Shown here in pieces: positions 39,043 through 48,055 of a DNA stretch of 64,000 bases (the stretch's first letter is position 1; each line of letters opens with the position of its first letter). Both the position numbers and the translations under genes were made by a program. This DNA is from Bacillus infantis (GTDB lineage Bacteria > Bacillota > Bacilli > Bacillales > Cytobacillaceae), in NCBI RefSeq assembly GCF_020171945.1, contig NZ_JAIVAP010000002.1:310001-374000 (forward strand), read 5' to 3'. The notes below the pieces were generated by a model. That model ran no database searches and had not been told where the DNA came from. It saw only the letters and a list, made by a program, of their open reading frames with translations.

Positions 39043-40113
39043 ATGGATATCCGGTTGAAATGGTTTTACAGGCTTGGTTTCCTTCTGCTGCTTTTCATTG
39101 TCTTATTCACATTTTTAAAGCTTCAGCCGTTATGGCTTCCAATCATCAGGACGCTTTTCATTATTATCTTTCCATTTGCAGCTGCAGCGTTTATTACATA
39201 TCTCCTTCATCCGGTAGTTGAGCGGCTCCATGAAGCAGGCCTCCACCGCGGGCTGGCAGTGATTATCATTTATACCCTGTTCTTCGGGGGAGCAGGCTAT
39301 GCGCTGTACAAAGGGCTTCCGGCCATTATAGTCCAGATCAGGGATCTGGCGGAGCATGCTCCGCAGCTGGCCGACCAGTACCGGGAGTGGCTCCTTCTTC
39401 TTCAGGCAAAGACGTCCCAATGGCCTGAGCCGGTGCAGCTTAGGCTTGATGAAGGAATCCAGTCTCTCGAAGCATCTCTTGACAGGCTGCTCTCAAGGGC
39501 AATGGCATTTGCCGGGGCTATCCTGAACTTTGCTTTGATTCTTATCATTATTCCGTTTATATCCTTTTATATGCTGAAGGACTTTCTCCTGATGAAGAAA
39601 GCCGTCTGGTATCTCACGCCAAAAAAATGGAGGGAAAGCGGAAGCCTGTTCCTGCGGGATGCTGACAAATCGTTGGGAAGCTATATACGGGGACAGCTGC
39701 TTGTATGTGCAGTCATCGGTGCATTGAGTTCCCTGTTCTTCTGGATTGCCGGCATAAAATATCCGCTTCTATTAGGCGCAATCATCGGGGCGACAAATGT
39801 AATCCCGTATTTCGGCCCGATCATCGGGGCGGTGCCGGCTGTACTGATTGCTTCTACCATGTCAGTGAAAATGATCATTTTTGCTGCAGTCATCGTCATG
39901 GTGCTTCAATTCCTGGAAGGAAACATCCTGTCTCCGCTGATTGTAGGCAAAAGCCTGCATATGCATCCGCTCCTCATCATGTTTTCCCTGCTGGCAGGAG
40001 GGGAAATTGCCGGTGTTGCCGGCCTTATATTGGCTGTTCCGGTACTGGCCGTCCTTAAAGTAGGCGCCATCCATGCGAGAAGGCATTTTGCATCAAGACC
40101 GGCAGCCGAATAG
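39043..40113 (+). CDS. AI-2E-family transporter-like membrane protein (YrrI)
   Basis: A 356-residue protein; ATG 39043 (RBS AAGAGGTGGG) rather than the longer frame at 38950. About seven to eight hydrophobic helices are visible: two near the N-terminus (14-31, 42-60), one at 70-92, a soluble stretch with IVQIRDLAEHAPQLADQYREW at about 95-150, and a cluster from 165 to 345 with the family motifs ARGQLLVCAVIG-like and the ALIIGATNVIPYFGPIIG pattern. AI-2E transporters export small molecules or Na+; the substrate of YrrI is unknown. In front of alaS as in B. subtilis. Confidence 0.9.
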   Translation: MDIRLKWFYRLGFLLLLFIVLFTFLKLQPLWLPIIRTLFIIIFPFAAAAFITYLLHPVVERLHEAGLHRGLAVIIIYTLFFGGAGYALYKGLPAIIVQIRDLAEHAPQLADQYREWLLLLQAKTSQWPEPVQLRLDEGIQSLEASLDRLLSRAMAFAGAILNFALILIIIPFISFYMLKDFLLMKKAVWYLTPKKWRESGSLFLRDADKSLGSYIRGQLLVCAVIGALSSLFFWIAGIKYPLLLGAIIGATNVIPYFGPIIGAVPAVLIASTMSVKMIIFAAVIVMVLQFLEGNILSPLIVGKSLHMHPLLIMFSLLAGGEIAGVAGLILAVPVLAVLKVGAIHARRHFASRPAAE

Positions 40114-40155
40114 CCTGGCGGCAGGATGAAAATGGAGCCGCCCGAAAAGAACAGA

Positions 40156-40185
40156 TTGACAAATCAATTTTCATATCAGTATAAT
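40156..40185 (+). promoter_or_regulatory. Sigma-A promoter of alaS
   Basis: Perfect TTGACA (40156-40161) and perfect TATAAT (40180-40185), 18 bases apart, directly before the T-box leader. Confidence 0.9.
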
Positions 40186-40193
40186 GCGACTAT

Positions 40194-40458
40194 ACGATAA
40201 TTGAAGATAAGAACAACATGAAGAAGGATCGAGTATGTTATAGACCATCCTGGCATCTCTTTTTTAGGGGTGCACCAGAGAGGAATTCCGCGGCTGAAAG
40301 GATTCCGGATGAAGAATAACAGAACGCTAATCCTGAGTGCAGCTAATCCCTGCCGTTCTCCGCGTTAAGGAGCTTGAGAGACGAAAGTTTACTTTCGTAA
40401 TCAGGGTGGTACCGCGAGCAAGCTCTCGTCCCTGTCCAGGGATGAGGGCTTTTTTTGT
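40194..40458 (+). ncRNA. T-box riboswitch leader of alaS (Ala specifier GCT)
   Basis: The T-box sequence AGGGTGGTACCGCGAG is at 40403-40418, followed by a terminator with GCTCTCGTCCCTG and its near-complement plus a T7 run (40450-40456). In Stem I GGAT/ATCC forms the base and TGTTAT/ATAACA the upper helix; the loop between holds the codon GCT (40326-40328) followed by A, so tRNA-Ala is sensed. The Stem I distal loop and AGTA bulge are in place. Together with the promoter it covers the 417-base gene-free stretch 40114-40530. Confidence 0.95.
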
Positions 40459-40530
40459 TGTTTTTTAGACTTCTTAGCTGCTCTGCTTATAAAGCAATGG
40501 GCGGCAAAATAAGATCAGGAGGAAATTCTA

Positions 40531-43164
40531 ATGAGAAATCTTACAGGTTCAGAAATACGCCGGCTGTTTTTGGAATTTTTCAAGGAAAAAGGCCATTCTG
40601 TAGAGCCGAGTGCGCCTCTTGTGCCCCACGATGATCCATCATTGCTATGGATCAACAGCGGTGTGGCGACTTTGAAAAAGTATTTTGACGGCAGGGTGAT
40701 ACCGGAAAACCCTAGGATCACTAACGCCCAAAAGTCAATCCGGACAAATGATATTGAGAATGTCGGCAAAACTGCGCGCCACCACACTTTCTTTGAAATG
40801 CTGGGGAACTTCTCGATCGGCGATTATTTCAAGGAAGAAGCAATCGACTGGGCATGGGAGTTCCTGACGGATGAGCGCTGGATCGGATTTGACAAAGAAA
40901 AGCTGTCAATCACCATCCATCCTGAAGATGAAGAAGCCTTCAGCATCTGGACGAAAAAAATTGGAGTGCCGGAAGAAAGGATCATCCGTCTTGAGGGCAA
41001 CTTCTGGGATATCGGGGAAGGCCCAAGCGGCCCGAATACCGAAATTTTCTATGACCGGGGACCAGAGTACGGTGATGATCATAACGATCCTGAGCTGTAT
41101 CCTGGCGGGGAAAACGAGCGTTACCTTGAGGTTTGGAACCTGGTATTCTCCGAGTTCAACCATAATCCGGACGGCACCTACACACCGCTTCCGAAGAAGA
41201 ACATCGATACAGGCATGGGACTTGAGCGGATGGCATCTGTTGTCCAGAATGTTGCAACAAACTTTGATACAGACCTGTTCATGCCGATCATCCATGCAGT
41301 AGAGAAGATTTCTGGAAGCAAGTATGGGGAAAGCAATGAACAGGATACAGCGTTCAAGGTAATTGCGGACCATATCAGGACAGTTGCATTTGCAATCGGG
41401 GATGGCGCTCTGCCTTCCAATGAAGGCAGAGGGTATGTATTGCGCAGGCTCCTTCGCAGGGCAGTCCGCTATGCAAAGCAGATCAATATTAACCGCCCAT
41501 TCATGTTTGAACTGGTAGATGTAGTTGGAGAAATCATGGCAGACTTCTACCCGCAGGTAACGGAAAAGGCTGAATTCATCAAAAAGGTCATCAAGAATGA
41601 AGAAGAGCGCTTCCACGAGACTTTGAATGACGGCCTTTCCATCCTTTCATCTGTTATTAAGAAGGAAAAAGAAAAAGGCAGCAATACCATCCCGGGCACA
41701 GACGTATTCCGCCTGTATGACACTTACGGTTTCCCTGTTGAACTGACAGAGGAATATGCCGAAGAAGAAGGCATGAAGATCGACCAGGACGGCTTTGAAG
41801 CTGAAATGGAAGGCCAGCGTGAACGCGCGCGTACAGCACGCCAGGACGTCGGCTCTATGAAGGTCCAGGAAGGTGTGCTTGGCGATATCAAAACTGAAAG
41901 CCGGTTCGTCGGCTATGAGGGGCTTGAAACAAAATCTGCCGTCGCTGTCATCATCAAGGACGGGCAAGTGGCCGAAGCAGCCGGGGCAGGCGAAGAAGTG
42001 CAGCTGATTCTTGACCAGACGCCTTTCTATGCAGAAAGCGGCGGCCAGATTGCCGATAAAGGCGTACTTGAAGGCGATGGGGTAAAGGTCATTATTAAAG
42101 ATGTCCAAAAAGCGCCGAACGGCCAGAACCTGCACAGTGCAGTCGTGAAAAGCGGCATCCTTGAGGCCGGGGCCGTCGTCGCGGCGAAAGTCGACCCGGA
42201 TTCCCGCAATAAAGTTATTAAGAACCATACTGCTACCCACCTTCTGCACCAGGCTCTTAAGGATGTGCTTGGCACACATGTAAACCAGGCAGGCTCACTC
42301 GTAGGTCCGGACCGCCTCCGCTTTGACTTCTCCCATTTTGGGCAAGTGAAGGAAGATGAATTGGAAAAAATCGAACAAATCGTCAATGAAAAGATCTGGA
42401 ACAGCCTGAATGTCGTCATAGAGAATAAAGGGATCGATGAAGCGAAGGCAATGGGGGCCATGGCATTATTCGGCGAGAAATACGGAGATATTGTCAGGGT
42501 GGTCCAAGTCGGCGATTACAGCCTTGAGCTCTGCGGCGGATGCCATGTCCGCAATACGTCGGCCATCGGATTGTTCAAAATCGTATCCGAAAGCGGAATA
42601 GGCGCCGGGACAAGAAGGATTGAAGCAGCGACTGGCGAAGCAGCCTACAAGCTCCTTAAGGAACAGGTCAATATCCTGTCTGAAGCTGCAGCTTCACTGA
42701 AATCTAGTCCGCGGGATGTAGCTTCCAGGGTGGATGCACTTATCGGCGAAATGAGGCAGCTTCAGCGCGAAAATGAATCCCTTTCAGCCAAATTGGGCAA
42801 TATTGAAGCTGGAAGCCTTGTTTCAAAAGCGAAGGAAGAAAATGGGATCACTTATCTGGCTGCAAAGGTTCAGGCAGCAGATATGAACAACCTCCGCAAT
42901 ATGGCGGATGACCTGAAGCAGAAGCTCGGTTCAGCAGTCGTCGTACTTGGCAGTGTGAATGAAGGGAAAGTAAATCTCATCGCAGCTGTGACAAAGGACT
43001 ATATTGAAAAAGGCTATCATGCCGGCAAAGTCATCAAAGAGGTGGCAGCACGCTGCGGCGGAGGAGGCGGCGGCCGTCCGGATATGGCACAGGCGGGCGG
43101 AAAAGATCCTGAAAAACTGGAAAGTGCGCTTCAATTTGTGGAAGAATGGGTAAAATCCGTTTGA
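40531..43164 (+). CDS. alaS: AlaS, alanyl-tRNA synthetase
   Basis: An 877-residue class IIc synthetase (B. subtilis 878) with RBS AGGAGGAAATTC. N-terminal aminoacylation domain, then the editing domain with [11 protein letters not shown] (about 570) and CGGCHVRNT (about 668) that bind zinc and clear Ser- and Gly-tRNA-Ala, and the C-Ala domain with the glycine-rich [15 protein letters not shown] near 847. Length and motifs are complete. Controlled by the T-box leader. Confidence 0.98.
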   Translation: MRNLTGSEIRRLFLEFFKEKGHSVEPSAPLVPHDDPSLLWINSGVATLKKYFDGRVIPENPRITNAQKSIRTNDIENVGKTARHHTFFEMLGNFSIGDYFKEEAIDWAWEFLTDERWIGFDKEKLSITIHPEDEEAFSIWTKKIGVPEERIIRLEGNFWDIGEGPSGPNTEIFYDRGPEYGDDHNDPELYPGGENERYLEVWNLVFSEFNHNPDGTYTPLPKKNIDTGMGLERMASVVQNVATNFDTDLFMPIIHAVEKISGSKYGESNEQDTAFKVIADHIRTVAFAIGDGALPSNEGRGYVLRRLLRRAVRYAKQININRPFMFELVDVVGEIMADFYPQVTEKAEFIKKVIKNEEERFHETLNDGLSILSSVIKKEKEKGSNTIPGTDVFRLYDTYGFPVELTEEYAEEEGMKIDQDGFEAEMEGQRERARTARQDVGSMKVQEGVLGDIKTESRFVGYEGLETKSAVAVIIKDGQVAEAAGAGEEVQLILDQTPFYAESGGQIADKGVLEGDGVKVIIKDVQKAPNGQNLHSAVVKSGILEAGAVVAAKVDPDSRNKVIKNHTATHLLHQALKDVLGTHVNQAGSLVGPDRLRFDFSHFGQVKEDELEKIEQIVNEKIWNSLNVVIENKGIDEAKAMGAMALFGEKYGDIVRVVQVGDYSLELCGGCHVRNTSAIGLFKIVSESGIGAGTRRIEAATGEAAYKLLKEQVNILSEAAASLKSSPRDVASRVDALIGEMRQLQRENESLSAKLGNIEAGSLVSKAKEENGITYLAAKVQAADMNNLRNMADDLKQKLGSAVVVLGSVNEGKVNLIAAVTKDYIEKGYHAGKVIKEVAARCGGGGGGRPDMAQAGGKDPEKLESALQFVEEWVKSV

Positions 43165-43293
43165 TATCGTTTGAAAGTAGTGTAGAATGTAGGTAACTAT
43201 TAACATTTGCTGTGCGGGGCCGAAAAGCCGGTACAAGCTTCTTGGCAGATGTGCCGGCTCCGGCCGCAATGCAGAAAAGCGAGGTGTAATGTG

Positions 43294-43560
43294 ATGAGCT
43301 CATTTGATAAGACAATGAGATTCAATTTTCCTGAGGAGCCATTTGAACATGATGTAAATGATGTTCTTCTGCAAGTCTATGAAGCACTTCAAGAAAAAGG
43401 GTACAACCCCATTAACCAGATTGTCGGGTACCTTCTTTCAGGAGATCCTGCATACATCCCGCGCCATAAAGATGCACGAAATATCATCCGCAAACTTGAA
43501 CGGGACGAGATAATCGAAGAATTGGTCAAATCGTATTTAAAGCAGCAGCGAGAGGGATAG
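43294..43560 (+). CDS. IreB-family regulatory phosphoprotein (YrzL)
   Basis: An 88-residue protein; ATG 43294 follows GCGAGGTG. The sequence [15 protein letters not shown] at the start and [39 protein letters not shown] in the middle match the IreB/YrzL family of exactly this length. IreB is phosphorylated by the IreK (PrkC-like) kinase in Enterococcus and affects cephalosporin resistance; in Bacillus the role is less clear. Thr-rich N-terminus (Thr6) is the likely phosphosite. It is followed six bases later by ruvX. Confidence 0.9.
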   Translation: MSSFDKTMRFNFPEEPFEHDVNDVLLQVYEALQEKGYNPINQIVGYLLSGDPAYIPRHKDARNIIRKLERDEIIEELVKSYLKQQREG

Positions 43561-43566
43561 ACTATT

Positions 43567-43983
43567 ATGAGAAGCATGGGGCTGGATGTGGGTTCCAAGA
43601 CTGTAGGCGTAGCGCTGAGCGATGAACTTGGCTGGACTGCGCAGGGATTGGAGACCATCCGCATAAATGAAGAAGAAAAAGAGTTTGGTTTTGATCAATT
43701 AGGTAAAATAATTAAAGAGTACGATGTCAGCACCATTGTGGTAGGCCTCCCGAAGAACATGAACGGGACGATCGGTCCCCGGGGAGAAGCAAGCCAGTTT
43801 TTTGCGGGCGAGCTTGAAAGGCTGTTCGGGCTCCCTGTTGTCCTTTGGGATGAACGCCTGACTACAATGGCAGCAGAACGGGTTCTGCTTGAAGCTGATG
43901 TAAGCAGGAAAAAAAGGAAAAAAGTAATCGATAAAATGGCTGCTTCCATGATCCTTCAAGGATACCTGGACAGCCGGAAATGA
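43567..43983 (+). CDS. ruvX: RuvX (YqgF), pre-16S rRNA nuclease family
   Basis: A 138-residue RNase H-like protein. The conserved [16 protein letters not shown] carries the first catalytic Asp and DERLTT near residue 98 the next. YqgF matures the 5' end of 16S rRNA in bacteria and was earlier proposed as an alternative Holliday junction resolvase. It follows the IreB-like gene and precedes the DUF1292 gene, a constant trio after alaS in Firmicutes. Confidence 0.93.
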   Translation: MRSMGLDVGSKTVGVALSDELGWTAQGLETIRINEEEKEFGFDQLGKIIKEYDVSTIVVGLPKNMNGTIGPRGEASQFFAGELERLFGLPVVLWDERLTTMAAERVLLEADVSRKKRKKVIDKMAASMILQGYLDSRK

Positions 43984-43995
43984 TGAGGTGGCATA

Positions 43996-44283
43996 ATGGA
44001 ACACGGAGAAAAGAACATTACAATCGTAGATGAAGACGGCAACGAACAATTATGTGAGGTGCTCTTCACATTCGACTCTGAGGAATTTGGCAAGTCTTAC
44101 GTATTATACTATCCTGTAGGAGCAGATGAAGATGATCAGGATGACATCGAGATCCATGCTTCTGCATATGTGCCTGGGGAAAGTGAAGAAGGCGACCTGC
44201 TGCCGGTTGAAACAGACGAAGAGTGGGATATGATTGAGGAAATGCTCAATACCTTCCTTGATGAAGAAGAAGGCGAAGAATAA
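43996..44283 (+). CDS. DUF1292 protein (YrzB family)
   Basis: A 95-residue acidic protein with the [32 protein letters not shown] core that defines DUF1292, and a Glu-rich tail. RBS GATGAGGTGG. Function unknown. It is conserved behind ruvX and ahead of mltG, separated from mltG here by a terminator. Confidence 0.88.
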   Translation: MEHGEKNITIVDEDGNEQLCEVLFTFDSEEFGKSYVLYYPVGADEDDQDDIEIHASAYVPGESEEGDLLPVETDEEWDMIEEMLNTFLDEEEGEE

Positions 44284-44289
44284 GAGCTT

Positions 44290-44320
44290 AACCGGTCCTT
44301 AAGAGGGGCCGGTTTTTTTC
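44290..44320 (+). terminator. Terminator after the DUF1292 gene
   Basis: AACCGG-TCC and GGCCGGTT arms with T7 tail. Confidence 0.85.
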
Positions 44321-44482
44321 TGTCTTTAGGAAAACTGGTTATTTTAAGGAAAAGAGTGGAAAATTTCCGGTTTTTCGCTAAATTTCGCACGCTGATTTTG
44401 AAAGTATAGTATAATAATGCGAGATTATATATAAAGGAACAGGCCAAACAGCCTTAGAATCCTGTACACTGAGGGGGATTAG

Positions 44483-45610
44483 ATGTCTGCTGAAGAAAAG
44501 AATTCTAAAAAAGACCTGATTCGGCAAAAGATGCTGGAGCGCCAGAATGAGGCAAAGGTAGTCCGCAAAATTGTGCTGATCATAGCGGCTGTCCTTGTGC
44601 TTACAGTCGGTCTGGTTGCCGGAGGAGGCTATTTTTACATAAAGTCGGCACTCGAGCCAACTGATCCGGACAACAAGAAGAAGATTCCCGTTGAAGTGCC
44701 GATCGGATCTTCCGTTGGCGAGATCGCTCGGCTGCTGGAAGATAAAGGGCTTATTAAAGATGCCCGCGTCTTCAAGTATTATGTCAAGCTTAAAAACGAG
44801 TCCGGATTCATGGCAGGGGATTATCCTCTGAATCCGTCGATGACGATCCCGGAGATTATCGAAAGCTTGAAGACTGGAAAGGTGGTTCAGGAAGCCGTGT
44901 TTAAACTGGCTGTCCCTGAAGGCATTCAGCTTGACCAGATATCCGGTATTATTGCGGATCAAACCGGGCAGAAGCAGGAGGATGTTTTTGCCAAGCTTAA
45001 TGATAAGGAATTCATCAGCACTTTGATGGAACAATATCCAGAGGTGCTGACAGAAGAAATTCTGAATGAAAATATCAAATATCCGCTGGAAGGATATCTT
45101 TTCCCTGCAACATACCCATTTTATAAAGAAGATCCATCATTAGAAGAGATTGTAAAGGTTATGCTCGATAAGACAAGAGAGGTGCTGGCCCAGTACATCC
45201 CCCAGGCAGAAGAGCAGAATATGACACCGCATCAGCTCCTGACAATGGCTTCCCTTATCGAGGAAGAGGCTACACAGCAGGTGGACCGCAATAAAATCGC
45301 AAGCGTATTCTACAACAGGATTGAAGAGGGCATGCCGCTGCAGACTGACCCGACAGTCCTTTATGCAAAGGGCGAGCACAAATCCAGAGTCCTTTATAAG
45401 GACCTTGAAGTGGACTCGCCGTATAATACGTATAAAAATACCGGATTGACCCCTGGCCCGATCGCCAACGCGGGCACCATGTCAATTGAAGCGGCCCTTA
45501 ACCCGGAAGACACGGATTTCCTATACTTCCTTGCCACCCCGGAGGGAGAAGTCCTATTCTCCAACACGCTTGATGAGCATAATGAGAAGAAAGCAGAACA
45601 TATAAAATAG
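44483..45610 (+). CDS. mltG: MltG (YrrL), endolytic murein transglycosylase
   Basis: A 375-residue single-span protein: cytosolic N-terminus (1-27), membrane helix about 28-52, then a LysM-like subdomain and the YceG catalytic domain. The catalytic Glu is in TMASLIEEEA near residue 257, and the LQTDPTVLYA and TYKNTGLTPGPIANAG segments of the family follow. MltG cuts nascent glycan strands and may terminate them. ATG 44483 follows GAGGGGGATT. Its stop codon is the first base of a repeat array. Confidence 0.96.
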   Translation: MSAEEKNSKKDLIRQKMLERQNEAKVVRKIVLIIAAVLVLTVGLVAGGGYFYIKSALEPTDPDNKKKIPVEVPIGSSVGEIARLLEDKGLIKDARVFKYYVKLKNESGFMAGDYPLNPSMTIPEIIESLKTGKVVQEAVFKLAVPEGIQLDQISGIIADQTGQKQEDVFAKLNDKEFISTLMEQYPEVLTEEILNENIKYPLEGYLFPATYPFYKEDPSLEEIVKVMLDKTREVLAQYIPQAEEQNMTPHQLLTMASLIEEEATQQVDRNKIASVFYNRIEEGMPLQTDPTVLYAKGEHKSRVLYKDLEVDSPYNTYKNTGLTPGPIANAGTMSIEAALNPEDTDFLYFLATPEGEVLFSNTLDEHNEKKAEHIK

Positions 45611-45796
45611 AAAAGCGGAAAAGCCTTGCTCGATAGAGGAACGCAGACTAATAACGCCACGTCCTGTGGCAAAGTCTGCATGACCCACATCCTGTGGGCC
45701 TCAAGCATAAGACAAGCAGGACGGAAGGTTGTTCTTTAACCTTTTGGCCTGATTGGCTTATGACTCGAGGGGCTAGGCTTTGGAGCTGGACAATGA
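45610..45796. repeat. Repeat array, unit 1 (GAAAAGCGGA type)
   Basis: Begins at the last base of the mltG stop and ends with GGAGCTGGACAATGA. Contains GCCACGTCCTGTGGC and CCCACATCCTGTGGG hairpins, and a CTTATGACTCGAGGGGCTAGG end. About 150 bases are nearly the same as unit 3 (about eight differences). This dispersed element, with GAAAAGCGGA start and GAGCTGGACAA end, is familiar from Bacillaceae intergenic regions. No open frame with an RBS is seen. Confidence 0.8.
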
Positions 45797-45920
45797 GAAA
45801 AGCGGAGGCGACTGGTTAGGTGCGGCAAGCATAAGGCGCTTTGGAATTGAAGGTGTCCTTTACCTTCGGTTCCAAAGTGACTTATGACTCGAGCACCTAG
45901 GAGCCGGAGCTGGACAATGA
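45797..45920. repeat. Repeat array, unit 2 (short variant)
   Basis: Same ends as unit 1 (GAAAAGCGGA and GGAGCTGGACAATGA) and shared inner tags CAAGCATAAG and TTATGACTCGAG, but a different middle, where CTTTGGAA and TTCCAAAG-like sequences pair. 124 bases long. Confidence 0.75.
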
Positions 45921-46074
45921 GAAAAGCGGAAAAGCCTTGCTCGATAGAGGAACGCAGACTAATAACGCCACGTCCTGTGGCAACGTCTGCATGACCCACA
46001 TCCTGTGGGCCTCAAGCATAAGACAAGCAGGGCAGAATGTTGTTCTTTAACCTTTTGAACTGATTGGCTTAAGG
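45921..46074. repeat. Repeat array, unit 3 (truncated copy of unit 1)
   Basis: About 150 bases nearly identical to unit 1, then sequence diverges after GATTGGCTTA. The terminator of this transcript follows at 46091. Confidence 0.8.
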
Positions 46075-46090
46075 TGAGGGACAGGGCCGG

Positions 46091-46130
46091 AAAAAGGGAA
46101 TGCGGAAACACTCGCATTCCCTTTTTGTTT
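46091..46130 (+). terminator. Terminator after the repeat array
   Basis: AAAAAGGGAATGCG and CGCATTCCCTTTTT arms; the only obvious stop for mltG transcripts, placed beyond all three repeat units. Confidence 0.85.
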
Positions 46131-46437
46131 ATGGTAAAATAGTTCAAGTGTTTTATACAGACTGACTAATTGGCTGATTCAATCGGCCCGGCACGCTGCA
46201 GCGGAACTGCCGGCAGCTGCCTGTATAGCGATTATTATCTTTCTGCACAGTAAGCCTGTGCATCCTTCATACGCATGTGTGATAGCGTGAACCACAGACA
46301 AGCATGGATTGGCTTCACTTAAGCCCTTTTCTGTACGGCCTTCTTAAGGCTTTGCGAGACATCCGCTCTGTTGTGCGCTATTTTTTCATGCCTGAAATGG
46401 AGGCTGCAGGCGTTTAAAGGATGGAGGGGAAGACTGC
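46131..46437 (+). other. Gene-free leader region before trmR
   Basis: About 300 bases with no supported gene. Several short palindromic pieces are visible (for example GCAGCGG/CCGGCAGCTGCC around 46198-46222), but no T-box, no known riboswitch motif and no terminator. It may be the promoter and a leader RNA of the trmR operon. Confidence 0.4.
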
Positions 46438-47076
46438 TTGCTGACAGATAAAGTACATGGATATATAGAGGGACTGATTCCAAAACGGCCGGGGCTTTTT
46501 CTTGAGATGGAGGAGTATGCAAAAGAGAATGGTGTACCCATCATGGAATTGCCGGGGATAGAAGCTCTTCTCCAGCTTCTCAGGATCCAAAGTCCTGAGA
46601 GGATACTGGAAGTTGGTGCAGCAATAGGCTACTCTGCTCTCCGGATGTCGTTCGCCATTCCTGATGCACAGATTGTGACAATTGAAAGGGATGAAGAGCG
46701 GATTAACAAGGCCCGCGGATATATCAGGGCTGCAGACCGGGAAGAGCAGATCACCCTGCTTGAGGGTGACGCCCTTGAGCTCGAGGGAGAAACATTAAAA
46801 TATGGCCCATACGATGCAGTATTCATTGATGCGGCAAAAGGCCAGTATAAAAAATTCTTTGAGATGTATGCGCGCCAGCTTTCAAATGGCGGCTTGATCA
46901 TAACGGACAATGTCTTGTTCAAAGGGCTTGTCTGTGAAAGTGAGATTGAGAATAAACGCATTCGCAGTCTTGTGAAGAAAATCAGCGAGTTCAATGCATG
47001 GCTGATGAACCATCCGGATTATGATACTGTCATCCTTCCGGTCGGCGACGGCGTTGCAATCAGTAAAAAGAGGTGA
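46438..47076 (+). CDS. trmR: TrmR (YrrM), tRNA 5-hydroxyuridine methyltransferase
   Basis: A 212-residue SAM-dependent O-methyltransferase of the class I (catechol-type) fold, started by TTG with GGAGGGGA upstream. SAM motif I EVGAAIGYSALR is near residue 60, and the metal-binding acidic pair lies in VFIDAAKGQYKKFFE and ITDNVLFKG. In B. subtilis the YrrM protein makes 5-methoxyuridine from 5-hydroxyuridine at wobble position 34; the two hydroxylase-linked genes come next, so this assignment fits well. The whole run to udk is probably one operon. Confidence 0.9.
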   Translation: MLTDKVHGYIEGLIPKRPGLFLEMEEYAKENGVPIMELPGIEALLQLLRIQSPERILEVGAAIGYSALRMSFAIPDAQIVTIERDEERINKARGYIRAADREEQITLLEGDALELEGETLKYGPYDAVFIDAAKGQYKKFFEMYARQLSNGGLIITDNVLFKGLVCESEIENKRIRSLVKKISEFNAWLMNHPDYDTVILPVGDGVAISKKR

Positions 47077-47081
47077 CCATA

Positions 47082-48011
47082 ATGAAAAAACCTGAATTGC
47101 TTGTTACTCCAACAGGGACAGAAGATATCATCCCGCTTGCGGAAGCAGGGGCAGATGCTTTTGTAGTTGGTGAGCAGAGATACGGCCTGAGGCTGGCCGG
47201 TGAATTCAGCAGGGAGCAAGTAGCAGAAGCAATCACATTGGCCCATTCAAAAGGCAAAAAAGTGTATGTGGCCATGAACGCCATTTTCCATAATGAAATA
47301 GTGGACGAGCTTGGAGATTATATCCGTTTTGCACAGGAAGCCGGGGCGGACGCAGTTATTTTCGGTGATCCGGCTGTATTGATGGCAGCCCGGGAGACGG
47401 CGCCTGAGATGAAGCTCCACTGGAATACAGAAACAACTGCCACAAACTGGTATACATGCAACTACTGGGGAAGAAAAGGAGCCAAGCGCTCAGTGCTTGC
47501 CCGTGAAATCAATATGGATTCCATTATTGAAATCAAGGAAAACGCAGACGTTGAAATCGAAGTCCAGGTGCACGGCATGACGGCAATGTTCCAGTCTAAG
47601 CGCTCCCTTCTCGGGAACTATTATGAATACCAGGGAAAAGCGATGAAGGTCGAAAACCGGGCGAAAGAGCAGAATATGTTCCTTCATGACAAAGAACGGG
47701 AAAATAAATATCCGATTTTTGAAGACGCGAACGGGACCCATATCATGAGCCCTAATGATATCTGCATTATCGATGAGCTCCAGGAAATGGTCGAAGCCGG
47801 TGTAGATTCGTTCAAGATTGATGGTATCATGAAATCAGCAGAATATATCCTGGAAATCACAAAGCTCTACCGCAAAGCGATCGATTTGTGCACAGAAAAT
47901 CCGGAAGAATACGAAGAAGTGAAAGAGGATCTGCTGAACGCGGCCGAAGAAATCCAGCCGGACAGCAGGCCGCTGGATACAGGCTTCTTCTTCAAAGAAA
48001 CAGTATATTAA
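47082..48011 (+). CDS. trhP1: TrhP1 (YrrN), U32-family protein for tRNA 5-hydroxyuridine
   Basis: A 309-residue U32 (collagenase-like) family protein; I chose ATG 47082, six bases after AGGTG. The start KPELLVTPTGTEDIIPLAEAGADAFVVG is a shared U32 opening, and later segments EIEVQVHGMTAMFQSKRSLLGNY line up with TrhP2, yet lack the cysteines present there. In B. subtilis YrrN and YrrO (TrhP) act together in prephenate-dependent hydroxylation of U34. Same length as B. subtilis YrrN. No true protease activity is expected. Confidence 0.9.
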   Translation: MKKPELLVTPTGTEDIIPLAEAGADAFVVGEQRYGLRLAGEFSREQVAEAITLAHSKGKKVYVAMNAIFHNEIVDELGDYIRFAQEAGADAVIFGDPAVLMAARETAPEMKLHWNTETTATNWYTCNYWGRKGAKRSVLAREINMDSIIEIKENADVEIEVQVHGMTAMFQSKRSLLGNYYEYQGKAMKVENRAKEQNMFLHDKERENKYPIFEDANGTHIMSPNDICIIDELQEMVEAGVDSFKIDGIMKSAEYILEITKLYRKAIDLCTENPEEYEEVKEDLLNAAEEIQPDSRPLDTGFFFKETVY

Positions 48012-48055
48012 TTCAACTATAAGCCTATTTTGACTTATAATCAGGAGGTTTTATC

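Noticed and set aside
43165-43293. Start of the IreB-like gene at 43207
   Set aside because: The extended N-terminus would be Cys/Arg-rich and unlike the family; ATG 43294 has GAGGTG and gives the standard 88 residues.
45610-46074. Possible CRISPR array at the tandem repeats
   Set aside because: Units are 124-187 bases with no short regular repeats and no variable spacers of constant length; no cas genes nearby.
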